From JAFNAG01 sp050011535 (lineage in GTDB: Bacteria > Acidobacteriota > UBA6911): a stretch of 7,506 nt of DNA. Position 1 is the stretch's first letter, and every line of letters starts with the position of its first letter. Below are positions 1-6,669 of this stretch, piece by piece. The notes beneath the pieces are model-generated. The model did not search any database and was not told the origin of the DNA. It saw nothing but the letters and a program-made list of their open reading frames with translations. The DNA lies in assembly GCA_050011535.1 (NCBI GenBank), contig JBEKIX010000131.1, positions 1 to 7,506 on the forward strand, read 5' to 3'. The position numbers were made by a program, and so were the translations under genes.

Positions 1-76
1 TAAGTTCCCGCACAACCGTCTCGATGGCTTGTTGAAGCTTGTGCAGCTTGGGTTCTAGGTCAACAGCTTCGTGCAT
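1..76 (-). CDS. Unidentified protein, N-terminal 25 residues only
   Basis: An ATG at 76 opens a frame that stays open to the window edge and encodes MHEAVDLEPKLHKLQQAIET followed by VVREL. It starts 10 bp after the ruvB stop, and the purine-rich GAGAGGG just before the ATG could serve as a ribosome binding site, although its spacing is short. The position suggests it is the third gene of the ruvAB transcript. The visible residues are charged and helix-prone with leucines that could form a coiled coil, but 25 residues are too few to assign a family. I do not recognise it. The close spacing and plausible binding site are the only reasons to call it a gene. Confidence 0.5.
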   Translation of the reverse strand, partial: MHEAVDLEPKLHKLQQAIETVVREL

Positions 77-86
77 GACCCTCTCT

Positions 87-1118
87 TCAAAACAGGTTCT
101 TCTGGTTGCCACGCGGCACGATCTTGAAGTGCTCGAATGCCTTGCGCGTAGCCATCCGGCCGCGTGGCGTGCGGTCCAGGAAGCCGATCTGTATAAGGTA
201 CGGCTCGTAAATGTCTTCGATGGAGTCTTCGTCTTCGCTGATCGCCGCTGACAGTGCACCCACCCCTACCGGGCCGCCGTTGTACTTCTCCAGAATCGTG
301 AGCATCAGCTTGCGATCGATCTCATCAAACCCGTACGTATCCACATCCATCATGGCAAGGGCCGCCATGGCTACGGCACGTGTGACGTGGCCGTCTGCCT
401 TGACTTCCGCGTAATCGCGCACGCGCCTTAGAAGCCGGTTCGCGATGCGCGGCGTACCGCGGCAACGAGCCGCGATCTCGTGGGTACCGCCGTCGTCGAT
501 GTCCACCCCGAGCAGGGCCGCCGATTGGCGCACGATGATCGCCAGTTCGTCCCGGCTGTAAAAATCAAGGCGATGAATGATGCCGAAGCGGGCGCGCAGC
601 GGCGCGGTGATCAAGCCGGCTCGCGTCGTCGCGCCGATGAGCGTAAAGTGCTGCAGCGGCATCTTGATGCTGCGCGCGCCCGGGCCTTCTCCGATCATGA
701 TGTCGATATAAAAATCTTCCATCGCTGGGTAGAGGATCTCCTCGATCGCGGGGTGCAGGCGATGAATCTCGTCGATGAAGAGAATGTCGTTTTTTTTCAG
801 ATTGGTGAGCAACGCCGCCAAGTCGCCGCGTTTTTCGATGATTGGCCCGCTCGTAGTCCGGATGTTTACCTTCATCTCATTGGCGATGACGGTCGCCAGG
901 GTCGTTTTCCCGAGGCCGGGCGGTCCGTACAATAGAACGTGATCGAGCGCCTCCTTCCGTTTGGTGGCTGCCCGGATGCTGATCTCGATGTTTTCTTTGA
1001 CCTTTTCCTGACCGATGTATTGCGGCAGGTACTGGGGACGGAGGCTCAGCTCAAAGGATTTCTCCTCTATTCGAGCCACCGGGCTGAGAAGCGTGTCGTG
1101 CGAACTTTGCTCTGTCAT
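87..1118 (-). CDS. ruvB: Holliday junction branch migration ATPase RuvB
   Basis: RuvB is the AAA+ motor that, as hexameric rings bound to RuvA, pumps DNA through a Holliday junction during recombinational repair. The 343-residue length is normal. Visible motifs are Walker A GPPGLGKT (65-72), Walker B LFIDEIHR (113-120), sensor 1 GATTRAG (162-168), the LRARFG segment (174-179) that holds the arginine finger in the family, and a sensor 2 region RGTPRIANR (220-228). The C-terminal winged-helix part is present, including GGPVGV and DRTPRGR. The start is fixed because an in-frame TGA lies only three codons upstream of this ATG. No clear Shine-Dalgarno sequence precedes it, so translation may be coupled to ruvA, which ends 23 bp earlier. 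Identity is very secure. Confidence 0.98.
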   Translation of the reverse strand: MTEQSSHDTLLSPVARIEEKSFELSLRPQYLPQYIGQEKVKENIEISIRAATKRKEALDHVLLYGPPGLGKTTLATVIANEMKVNIRTTSGPIIEKRGDLAALLTNLKKNDILFIDEIHRLHPAIEEILYPAMEDFYIDIMIGEGPGARSIKMPLQHFTLIGATTRAGLITAPLRARFGIIHRLDFYSRDELAIIVRQSAALLGVDIDDGGTHEIAARCRGTPRIANRLLRRVRDYAEVKADGHVTRAVAMAALAMMDVDTYGFDEIDRKLMLTILEKYNGGPVGVGALSAAISEDEDSIEDIYEPYLIQIGFLDRTPRGRMATRKAFEHFKIVPRGNQKNLF

Positions 1119-1141
1119 CGTGATTCGTCAGGTTGAGGCGT

Positions 1142-1744
1142 CTACCCGGCCAGCAGCCGCAGGGTTCGTCTGAGCAGTCCCTCGAAGGAGCGCTCGGGGT
1201 CTCCGGACCGCAGCACTCCAGAAAGAGCTTTCTCCGCGCTTGCACGAGGATAGCCGAGATTGATCAGCGCCGAAAGGATATCCTCCCGCAGCGCGTCGCC
1301 TCCGGACACGCCTGCTGCCCTAACATGCTCCGGGAGCAAGAACTGCGTGATCTGGCCCTTTAGCTCCAGAACCACTCTTTCAGCCGTTTTGCGACCCACG
1401 CCGGGGATAGCCGTAAGTCTCGGAAGATTACCGTCTGCAATGGCCTGGGCAAGTTCTTCAACCCTAGCGCCGGAAAGAATTGAAACCGCCAATTTCGGCC
1501 CAATGCCGCTGATGGATATCAGCTTCAGAAAGAGGTCCTTTTCTCTCTGGGAACAAAAGCCGAACAGGGACAGCGCATCTTCGCGCACGTGGGTGTGCAC
1601 CCGGAGCGTCACATCGTTTCCCTCTTCGGGAAGCTCGTAGAAGCTCGTGAGAGGGATGAAGACCTCATAACCGACACCTTGAACATCGATGAGCACGAGA
1701 TTCGGTTTTTTGTGGACCAGCTTGCCCCGGAGTTGACCTATCAT
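1142..1744 (-). CDS. ruvA: Holliday junction DNA-binding protein RuvA
   Basis: RuvA tetramers hold the four-way junction in a square-planar form and recruit RuvB. The chosen start gives 200 residues beginning MIGQLRGKL, the conserved family N-terminus, and matches the usual length of about 200. The frame is open upstream to 1837, but those 31 extra codons run into the inverted repeat and have no family resemblance. Visible parts are the OB-fold domain (about 1-62), the acidic-pin residues E55 and D56 in VREDALSLFGF, two helix-hairpin-helix motifs around SGIGPKLA (79-86) and PGVGRKTA (114-121), and the RuvB-binding C-terminal domain (about 150-200). A GAGGG at 1758-1762 is a distant candidate ribosome binding site (13 bp). 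ruvC is not adjacent: the upstream neighbour is divergent purF. Confidence 0.97.
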   Translation of the reverse strand: MIGQLRGKLVHKKPNLVLIDVQGVGYEVFIPLTSFYELPEEGNDVTLRVHTHVREDALSLFGFCSQREKDLFLKLISISGIGPKLAVSILSGARVEELAQAIADGNLPRLTAIPGVGRKTAERVVLELKGQITQFLLPEHVRAAGVSGGDALREDILSALINLGYPRASAEKALSGVLRSGDPERSFEGLLRRTLRLLAG

Positions 1745-1776
1745 CGGAAGACGTGCGCCCTCGAAAAACGCAGGTA

Positions 1777-1806
1777 AACATAACATAAATAAGCAGGGAC
1801 AGTCAT
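1777..1806 (-). promoter_or_regulatory. Candidate promoter for ruvAB
   Basis: On the minus strand an extended -10 element, TGT followed by TATGTT (1785 down to 1777), lies 18 bp from ATGACT (1806-1801), which matches four of six positions of TTGACA. Transcription would start near 1770, giving a leader of about 26 bases before ruvA. The -35 hexamer lies inside the left arm of the inverted repeat. This is a pattern match only. The mediocre -35 is partly offset by the TG of the extended -10. Confidence 0.4.
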
Positions 1807-1879
1807 CGAAATCCCCGATCTGGAGGGATCCGCACATCGCATCCGGACCTCTTAGTTTTGGGATTTCGGTGACTGTCCC
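1796..1879. repeat. Long imperfect inverted repeat (REP- or MITE-like) between ruvA and purF
   Basis: The arms at 1796-1815 and 1860-1879 are 20 bases long and complementary at 19 positions. The one exception, T1806 against G1869, would be a G-U wobble in plus-strand RNA. The 44-base centre can itself fold, with GAGG (1823-1826) against CCTC (1848-1851) and TCCG (1829-1832) against CGGA (1844-1847), so the whole element can form one long interrupted stem. Arms starting GGGACAGTC resemble palindromic elements I associate with REP/RAYT-type repeats in environmental genomes; that link is from memory. There is no transposase in the window and only one copy here. A flanking target duplication is not obvious. 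Confidence 0.75.
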
Positions 1880-1889
1880 CCTTTTTTTT
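1860..1889 (+). terminator. Terminator-like stem arm followed by eight T residues
   Basis: The right arm of the inverted repeat is followed at once by two further C residues and a run of eight T (1882-1889), which on the plus strand has the form of an intrinsic terminator. Nothing coding on the plus strand lies upstream, so its role would be to stop antisense transcription out of ruvAB before purF. The long span between arms makes it less typical than a compact terminator, and the T-run may instead be the spacer of the purF promoter. Confidence 0.35.
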
Positions 1890-1896
1890 GTATAAT
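1869..1896 (+). promoter_or_regulatory. Candidate promoter for the purF-purM-purN cluster
   Basis: A perfect TATAAT at 1891-1896 sits 16 bp downstream of GTGACT (1869-1874), which matches four of six bases of TTGACA. The spacer includes the T8 run. Transcription would begin near 1903 and give a leader of about 30 bases, too short for a purine riboswitch. The -35 hexamer is supplied by the right arm of the inverted repeat, mirroring the arrangement on the ruvA side. Confidence 0.6.
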
Positions 1897-1923
1897 GACT
1901 GGGCGTTTGTCTCCCTTAAGATC

Positions 1924-1928
1924 GGAGG
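1924..1928 (+). promoter_or_regulatory. Ribosome binding site that sets the purF start
   Basis: GGAGG at 1924-1928 lies four bases before the ATG at 1933. It supports that ATG over the earlier in-frame ATG at 1888, which falls inside the promoter. Confidence 0.7.
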
Positions 1929-1932
1929 TTGG

Positions 1933-3357
1933 ATGTCTGACGTTGGTTTTCATGAAGAGTGCGGTATTTTCGCTGTCGCCGCCCATCCTGAAGCTGCGCG
2001 CATGACCTACCTGGGTTTGTATGCCTTGCAGCATCGTGGGCAGGAATCGGCCGGAATCGTAAGCACGGACGGCAAGAAACTCTATCTGCACAAAGGAATG
2101 GGGCACGTTGCCGAAGTTTTCACCGAAGCCAATCTGGAAGGGCTCATCGGCGACGCCGCCATCGGTCACGTGCGCTATTCCACCGCCGGCGAGAGCGCGT
2201 TTGCCAATGCCCAGCCGATTCTGATTGAAGGTTGGCGCGGCCCGATCGCGCTGGCACATAACGGCAACCTGGTGAACGCGGGAGCCCTGCGGCGAGAGTT
2301 GGAGAGGGACGGCGCGATCTTCAGCTCTACCAGTGACAGCGAAGTCATTCTTCACCTGCTTTGCCGCTCCAAGCGTCGCACCTTGCTCGAGGCATTCGCC
2401 GAGGTGCTTCATCTCATCCAAGGGGCTTACTCCATCGTCGTTCAGACGCCGAACGTGCTGCTGGTCGCCCGCGACCCGCGCGGTTTCCGGCCGCTGTGCA
2501 TGGGCCGCGTCGACGGCTGTTACGTTTTTGCCTCGGAGACATGCGCCTTTGATTTGATTGACGCCACTCTGATACGGGATGTGGAGCCGGGCGAGATACT
2601 GACGGTCGAAGGGGATTGCCTGGAATCGCATTTTCTTCTTTCCAATGAGAAGCCGGCTCAATGCATTTTCGAGCACATTTATTTCAGCCGTCCGGACAGC
2701 ATTGTCTTCGGGCGCAGCGTAAATGAGAGTCGGCGGACCCTGGGCAGATACCTGGCGATGGAACAGCCGGTCGAAGCGGATGCCGTTGTCCCCGTGCCAG
2801 ATTCCGGTGTGGCCGCTGCCATCGGGTATGCGCAGGCAAGCGGTATTCCCCTCGAGTTCGGCTTGATCCGCAATCACTATGTGGGTAGAACGTTCATCGA
2901 ACCGAAGCAGTCGATCCGCAATTTTGGCGTCAAAGTAAAGCTGAATCCAGTGCGCGAGATCCTGCGCGACAAGCGCATCATTCTGGTGGATGATTCCATT
3001 GTACGCGGCACGACCAGCCGGAAGATTGTGCACATCATGCGCGCGGCGGGAGCCAGGGAAATCCATGTGCGCATCACCTCGCCTCCCATCATAGGCCCCT
3101 GTTATTATGGCATTGACACGCCAACCAAGCGGGAGCTGATCGCCGCCAACAGGTCGGTGGAGGAGATCACAAAGTTCATCGGAGCCGACTCGCTGCATTA
3201 TCTCAGCCTCGATTCTCTTTTGAAGTCTGTCGGCGACGGCGACCGTTACTGTTCGGCATGTTTCACCGACCGCTATCCGACAGATGTCATGCAGCAGGAG
3301 CGGCAAAAGGAGCTCTTCGGCAAGGAGTTCGTGGATACTCGTCCCTCAACCTCATGA
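1933..3357 (+). CDS. purF: Amidophosphoribosyltransferase PurF (propeptide, iron-sulfur type)
   Basis: PurF transfers the amide nitrogen of glutamine to PRPP to give phosphoribosylamine, the committed step of purine synthesis. The protein has 474 residues. The class II glutaminase domain starts at C10 in CGIFAV, preceded by nine residues that would be removed to expose the nucleophilic cysteine, as in the Bacillus-type enzyme. Typical glutaminase motifs follow: LQHRGQES (32-39), GHVRYST (78-84) and HNGNL (109-113). The phosphoribosyltransferase half has the PRPP loop VDDSIVRGTT (352-361). Cysteines C244, C390, C440 and C443 sit where the Bacillus enzyme binds its 4Fe-4S cluster. The start is chosen by the GGAGG upstream and by family alignment. 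It is the first gene of the cluster. Very secure. Confidence 0.98.
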   Translation: MSDVGFHEECGIFAVAAHPEAARMTYLGLYALQHRGQESAGIVSTDGKKLYLHKGMGHVAEVFTEANLEGLIGDAAIGHVRYSTAGESAFANAQPILIEGWRGPIALAHNGNLVNAGALRRELERDGAIFSSTSDSEVILHLLCRSKRRTLLEAFAEVLHLIQGAYSIVVQTPNVLLVARDPRGFRPLCMGRVDGCYVFASETCAFDLIDATLIRDVEPGEILTVEGDCLESHFLLSNEKPAQCIFEHIYFSRPDSIVFGRSVNESRRTLGRYLAMEQPVEADAVVPVPDSGVAAAIGYAQASGIPLEFGLIRNHYVGRTFIEPKQSIRNFGVKVKLNPVREILRDKRIILVDDSIVRGTTSRKIVHIMRAAGAREIHVRITSPPIIGPCYYGIDTPTKRELIAANRSVEEITKFIGADSLHYLSLDSLLKSVGDGDRYCSACFTDRYPTDVMQQERQKELFGKEFVDTRPSTS

Positions 3358-3373
3358 ATCCGTTCGTGCCTTC

Positions 3374-4420
3374 ATGGACCATCCGACACCGCCAGGAATG
3401 ACGTACGCCGGATCCGGCGTCAACATCGACGCCGCGGCGGACGCAAAACAACGCATTCGGCGCCTCGCCCGGGCGACCTTCACATCGGGAGTGTGTGCCG
3501 ACATCGGCAGCTTCGGCGCGCTCTTCCGCATTGAAAAGGACCGCTACCGCGAACCGCTGCTGGTGTCGAGTTGCGACGGCGTGGGCACCAAGCTCAAGAT
3601 TGCCTTCATGACCGGCGTCCACCACACGGTAGGATACGATCTAGTCTCTCACTGCGTGTCCGATATCCTTGTCCAGGGCGCCCGGCCGCTTTTTTTCCTC
3701 GACTATATAGCCAGCAGCAAGCTCGATCCCGGCGTTGTGGAGCAAATCGTCTCGGGCCTGGCGCGCGGTTGCGGCGAAATGGGCTGTGCTTTGATCGGAG
3801 GCGAGACCGCCGAAATGCCCGACTTTTACGCGCAGGGCGAATATGATCTGGCCGGCTTCATCGTCGGCATCGTAGATCGCGATCGCCTCATAGACGGATC
3901 GCGCATTCGTATCGGCAGCCGCCTGCTGGGCCTTGCATCCGCAGGCCTGCATACCAACGGCTACTCGCTGGCGCGCAGACTGTTTTTCGATCATCTGCAG
4001 ATGCAACCTGGAGAAATGGTGCCGGAACTGGGCGCGACGGTCGCCGACCTTCTGCTCGCGCCCCATCGGAGCTACCTCTTGCTGGTGGAGCCGCTCCTCG
4101 ACGCGCAAGTCGTGCAAGGGATGGCGCATATCACCGGCGGCGGAATCACGGAAAATCTTCCCCGCATTCTTCCCGAGGGAGCGGCAGCGGAAATCCGCAT
4201 CGGGACGTGGCCCGTGCTGCCCATCTTCGAATTCCTGCAGCGGAAAGGGAACGTAGAAGACGGAGAGATGTATCGCACCTTTAACATGGGCATCGGGATG
4301 ATTCTGGTTGTGTCCCAGGCGGAACTGCCGCTCGTGACCGCTCACTTCGCGGCCTGTAATGAGCCGTGCTTCGAGATCGGGGCGATAGTCAACGGCGACC
4401 GCGAAGTTCGCTTCGTTTAG
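3374..4420 (+). CDS. purM: Phosphoribosylformylglycinamidine cyclo-ligase PurM (AIR synthetase)
   Basis: PurM uses ATP to close FGAM into AIR, the fifth step of purine synthesis. With the ATG at 3374 the product has 348 residues, close to the usual length of about 345. Family motifs are YAGSGVNIDAA near the N-terminus (11-21), CDGVGTKLKIA (67-77, normally with Thr in place of C67), GGETAEMP (142-149), SAGLHTNGYSLAR (189-201), HITGGGITENLPR (252-264) and FNMGIGM (303-309). An ATG at 3398 would give 340 residues and also keeps the conserved part; neither start has a good ribosome binding site. The first was chosen because it lies 16 bp after the purF stop, which favours coupling. The frame is open further upstream, inside purF, but that is not used. 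Confidence 0.96.
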   Translation: MDHPTPPGMTYAGSGVNIDAAADAKQRIRRLARATFTSGVCADIGSFGALFRIEKDRYREPLLVSSCDGVGTKLKIAFMTGVHHTVGYDLVSHCVSDILVQGARPLFFLDYIASSKLDPGVVEQIVSGLARGCGEMGCALIGGETAEMPDFYAQGEYDLAGFIVGIVDRDRLIDGSRIRIGSRLLGLASAGLHTNGYSLARRLFFDHLQMQPGEMVPELGATVADLLLAPHRSYLLLVEPLLDAQVVQGMAHITGGGITENLPRILPEGAAAEIRIGTWPVLPIFEFLQRKGNVEDGEMYRTFNMGIGMILVVSQAELPLVTAHFAACNEPCFEIGAIVNGDREVRFV

Positions 4421-4439
4421 AGCCGCGCATGCCGGCTCT
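4419..4439 (+). repeat. Intercistronic hairpin overlapping the purM stop codon
   Basis: AGAGCCG (4419-4425) and CGGCTCT (4433-4439) are perfectly complementary over seven bases around a seven-base loop. The left arm includes the last two bases of the purM TAG stop. No T-run follows, so it is not a classical terminator. It ends three bases before the purN ribosome binding site and could protect the mRNA end or modulate purN translation. Confidence 0.6.
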
Positions 4440-4454
4440 TCGAGGATATCCAAC

Positions 4455-5042
4455 ATGGCAGAGAATCGTAAGCTGGCTGTTCTTTTGTCGGGACGCGGTT
4501 CGAACTTTGTCGCTATCCATGAAGCGATTGTGCGCGGCGATCTGCGCGCGCGCATCGGCTGTGTGGTCAGCAATGTCCCCGAGGCGCCCGGACTGGTGCG
4601 CGCCGCCGAGCTTGGACTCATCAACCTTTGCGTACCCTCGAAGGGAGTCGAACGGGCCGAGTTCGACCGCCGTTTAATACATGAGCTGCGCCCCTTTGAT
4701 CCTGCCCTGATCTGTCTTGCCGGCTTCATGCGCGTGCTTACGCCGGAATTCATCGCAGCATTCCGCGGACGCATCCTGAACATCCATCCGGCCCTTTTGC
4801 CATCCTTTCCAGGGACGCATGCGCAGCGACAGGCGCTCGAACGCGGCGTGCGCGTCACAGGCTGCACCGTGCACCTGGTGGATGAAGGGGTGGACACCGG
4901 CACCATCCTGATGCAACGCGCGGTGGATGTCCTGGACGGCGATACCGAAGTATCGCTTTCCGCCAGGATTCTGAAACAGGAGCATGATGTCTATTGGCGG
5001 GCCATCGCGCAGATCCTGGACAGAATGATGAATGCCGGATGA
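4455..5042 (+). CDS. purN: Phosphoribosylglycinamide formyltransferase PurN
   Basis: PurN transfers the formyl group of 10-formyltetrahydrofolate to GAR, giving FGAR, the third step of purine synthesis. The 195-residue product fits the short, folate-dependent GART family. It has the phosphate-binding loop LSGRGSNF (11-18), LAGFMRVL (88-95), the signature ILNIHPALLPSFPG (107-120) and VHLVDEGVDTG (139-149). N109, H111 and D147 correspond to the catalytic Asn106, His108 and Asp144 of the E. coli enzyme. GAGGA at 4442-4446, eight bases before the ATG, is a good ribosome binding site. It follows purM by 34 bp and completes the run of three purine genes. Very secure. Confidence 0.97.
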   Translation: MAENRKLAVLLSGRGSNFVAIHEAIVRGDLRARIGCVVSNVPEAPGLVRAAELGLINLCVPSKGVERAEFDRRLIHELRPFDPALICLAGFMRVLTPEFIAAFRGRILNIHPALLPSFPGTHAQRQALERGVRVTGCTVHLVDEGVDTGTILMQRAVDVLDGDTEVSLSARILKQEHDVYWRAIAQILDRMMNAG

Positions 5043-5116
5043 CGAGTGACAATTCACAAGTCCGCGCCGCAAGATCGTACGCTATAGATCGCGAATCGCC
5101 AATGGGAGGGAGTCTG

Positions 5117-6334
5117 ATGAGGAGCGCTCAAGAACAGCTGGATCACCTGGCCAGGGGGGCGGTGGAGATCATCAGCAGGGAAGAGGCGCTGCGCAAGTTC
5201 GAAAAGTCCGCGCACACGGGAATACCGCTGACAGTCAAGGTGGGATTTGATCCCACTGCCCCTGACCTGCATTTGGGCCACGCCGTGTTGCTGCGCAAAA
5301 TGAAACACTTTCAGGATCTCGGCCACACGGTTGTTTTCCTGATCGGCGATTTCACGGCCTCGATTGGCGACCCTACCGGACGATCCAAGACCAGGCCACC
5401 GTTGTCGGCCGATGCGATCGCTGCGAACGCCGAGACGTTCAAGAGCCAGGTTTTCAAGATCCTGGACAAGGAACGAACGGTCATCGACTTCAACAGCCGC
5501 TGGCTCGGGAAACTGACTTCGGCACAATGGATAGGGCTCGCTTCGCGCTACACGGTGGCGCGCATGCTAGAACGGGACGATTTCACGAAGAGGCTGAGAG
5601 CGAATCAACCGATTTCAGTTCACGAACTTCTCTATCCTCTCGCTCAGGCATATGACTCGGTCGCGCTACGCGCCGACTTCGAGTTCGGCGGCACGGACCA
5701 GACATTCAATCTGCTCGTCGGCCGCGATATCATGCGCGAATACGGCCTGGAGCCGCAGGTGATTCTCACGACACCGCTGTTGGAAGGCACAGATGGCGTG
5801 GAAAAAATGAGCAAATCGCTAGGCAACTACATTGCGTTCACGGATGCGCCCGACGATATTTTCGGCAAAGTCATGTCGATCTCGGACCCGCTCATGTTCC
5901 GCTATTTCGAACTGCTGACCGACATGCCGATGGTGGAGATCGCTGCCTTGAAAGCAGACGTGGCGTCCGGCAGCGTACATCCCATGGAGCTCAAGTCCAG
6001 GCTCGCGTACCAGATTGCAGCGGATTTTCATGGAGAGCACGCGGCGCGGGATGCGCAGGAGCACTTCGCGCGGGTGCATCAACGGCGTGAGCTGCCGGAG
6101 GAAATATCTGAGTTTACGCTCGACAACAACAGAGAAACGGTCAGCCTGGCGGACCTATTGGTTAAGAGTGGACTCGCACCCTCGAAGAGCGAGGCGAGGC
6201 GGCTGATCAAAGCAGGAGCAGTGTACGTGGACGGCAGCCGCGTTACCGAGGCTGCAGCAACCGTCGGGGTCGAGGCGCAGCAGTTCGTGCTGCGTTGCGG
6301 AAAACTGGGTTTTCGCCGCATCAAGATTCAATAA
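5117..6334 (+). CDS. tyrS: Tyrosyl-tRNA synthetase
   Basis: TyrS is the class I synthetase that activates tyrosine and charges tRNA-Tyr in the cytoplasm. The 405-residue product shows FDPTAPDLHLGH (44-55), which contains the HIGH-type motif HLGH (52-55), the substrate-pocket sequence GGTDQ (191-195), the signature KMSKS (230-234), and a C-terminal S4 RNA-binding domain (about 341-405) with the SKSEARRLIKAGAVYVDG segment. The motifs and length fit the TyrZ-like branch of bacterial TyrRS; that subtype is inference. The frame is open back to 4994, inside purN, but the strong GGGAGGGAG (5104-5112) before the ATG at 5117 fixes the start. There is no T-box leader in the 74-bp gap after purN and no convincing promoter, so it may be read through from the purine genes. 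Confidence 0.97.
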   Translation: MRSAQEQLDHLARGAVEIISREEALRKFEKSAHTGIPLTVKVGFDPTAPDLHLGHAVLLRKMKHFQDLGHTVVFLIGDFTASIGDPTGRSKTRPPLSADAIAANAETFKSQVFKILDKERTVIDFNSRWLGKLTSAQWIGLASRYTVARMLERDDFTKRLRANQPISVHELLYPLAQAYDSVALRADFEFGGTDQTFNLLVGRDIMREYGLEPQVILTTPLLEGTDGVEKMSKSLGNYIAFTDAPDDIFGKVMSISDPLMFRYFELLTDMPMVEIAALKADVASGSVHPMELKSRLAYQIAADFHGEHAARDAQEHFARVHQRRELPEEISEFTLDNNRETVSLADLLVKSGLAPSKSEARRLIKAGAVYVDGSRVTEAAATVGVEAQQFVLRCGKLGFRRIKIQ

Positions 6335-6392
6335 GGACAAGCCGCGGTGTCCGAAGGGGGCCTCGGCGGACTCCTTGATTTCCGGGGTTTTT
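6335..6392 (+). terminator. Possible weak terminator region after tyrS
   Basis: Right after the tyrS stop are competing small stems: GGACA/TGTCC (6335-6352), a bulged CCGAAGG/CCTCGG (6351-6366) and AAGGGG/CTCCTT with one G-U pair (6354-6376). T5 and T4 runs follow at 6388-6392 and 6397-6400. No stem abuts a T-run, so termination here is uncertain. Confidence 0.3.
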
Positions 6393-6462
6393 GCGGTTTT
6401 CGTGTAGTATCAAGATTGCCAATCCAGGACCAAATTAATTTCATAAATGTCGCATTTTCCTC

Positions 6463-6492
6463 TTCCCATCGATGCGGGGTTGTGTTTATAAT
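6463..6492 (+). promoter_or_regulatory. Candidate upstream rRNA promoter (P1)
   Basis: A perfect TATAAT at 6487-6492 lies 18 bp after TTCCCA (6463-6468; four of six to TTGACA). An AT-rich block at about 6431-6449, upstream of it, could act as an UP element. Tandem promoters are common before rRNA operons, but this -35 is weak. Confidence 0.45.
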
Positions 6493-6532
6493 GCACCCCC
6501 TTTTGAGAAGAGCCTGCAGAGAAATCGAGGGC

Positions 6533-6561
6533 TTGACAAGGGAGAGGCAGACTTGTAAAAT
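6533..6561 (+). promoter_or_regulatory. Strong rRNA operon promoter (P2)
   Basis: A perfect TTGACA (6533-6538), an optimal 17-bp spacer and TAAAAT (6556-6561; five of six) form the best sigma-70-type promoter in the window. The predicted start is near 6568, about 110 bases before mature 16S rRNA. This placement fits an rRNA operon promoter. Confidence 0.8.
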
Positions 6562-6573
6562 TAGAGATTGCCT

Positions 6574-6587
6574 GGATCTTTGAAAAC
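6574..6587 (+). promoter_or_regulatory. boxA-type antitermination site in the rRNA leader
   Basis: GGATCTTTGAAAAC at 6574-6587, continuing into TAG, closely resembles the rRNA boxA found before Bacillus 16S genes (TCTTTGAAAACT core). In the family, NusB-NusE bind this RNA to prevent Rho-dependent termination. Here it lies within about 10 bases of the predicted P2 start. Two small stems follow: TAGAT/ATCTA (6588-6610) and ATTCT/AGAAT (6610-6624), which share a base and so exclude each other at that point. Confidence 0.6.
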
Positions 6588-6640
6588 TAGATAGAGCGTG
6601 CCAAAATCTATTCTTTGAGAGAATTACCAGCAACACCAGT

Positions 6641-6669
6641 GAGATCCTGAATTGCAAGATTCAGGGCTC
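6641..6669 (+). repeat. Leader hairpin just before 16S rRNA
   Basis: CCTGAAT (6646-6652) pairs perfectly with ATTCAGG (6659-6665) around a six-base loop. GAG (6641-6643) and CTC (6667-6669) extend it across a small internal loop. It ends eight bases before the predicted mature 5' end and probably guides pre-rRNA processing or folding. Confidence 0.6.

Noticed and set aside
1745..1837. 31-codon N-terminal extension of RuvA
   Set aside because: RuvA normally begins with MIG or similar, and the extension is translated repeat and promoter sequence.
1852..3306. A 484-codon open frame on the minus strand, opposite purF
   Set aside because: It lies antisense to a certain gene, has no recognisable domain, and long antisense frames are expected opposite GC-rich coding sequence.
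3641..4906. A 421-codon open frame on the minus strand, opposite purM and purN
   Set aside because: It spans two certain genes and their gap, is low-complexity and rich in Arg and Ser, and has no family resemblance.
4994..5116. 41-codon N-terminal extension of TyrS overlapping purN
   Set aside because: A strong ribosome binding site precedes the ATG at 5117, and the extension has no TyrRS similarity.
5043..5116. T-box or other riboswitch before tyrS
   Set aside because: The gap is only 74 bp and lacks a T-box motif or terminator hairpin.
6401..6410. TGT-AGTAT sequence as a third rRNA promoter -10
   Set aside because: No acceptable -35 lies at 16-18 bp upstream.
6347..6583. 78-codon open frame in the rRNA promoter region
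   Set aside because: It has no ribosome binding site, covers the promoters, and has no recognisable product.
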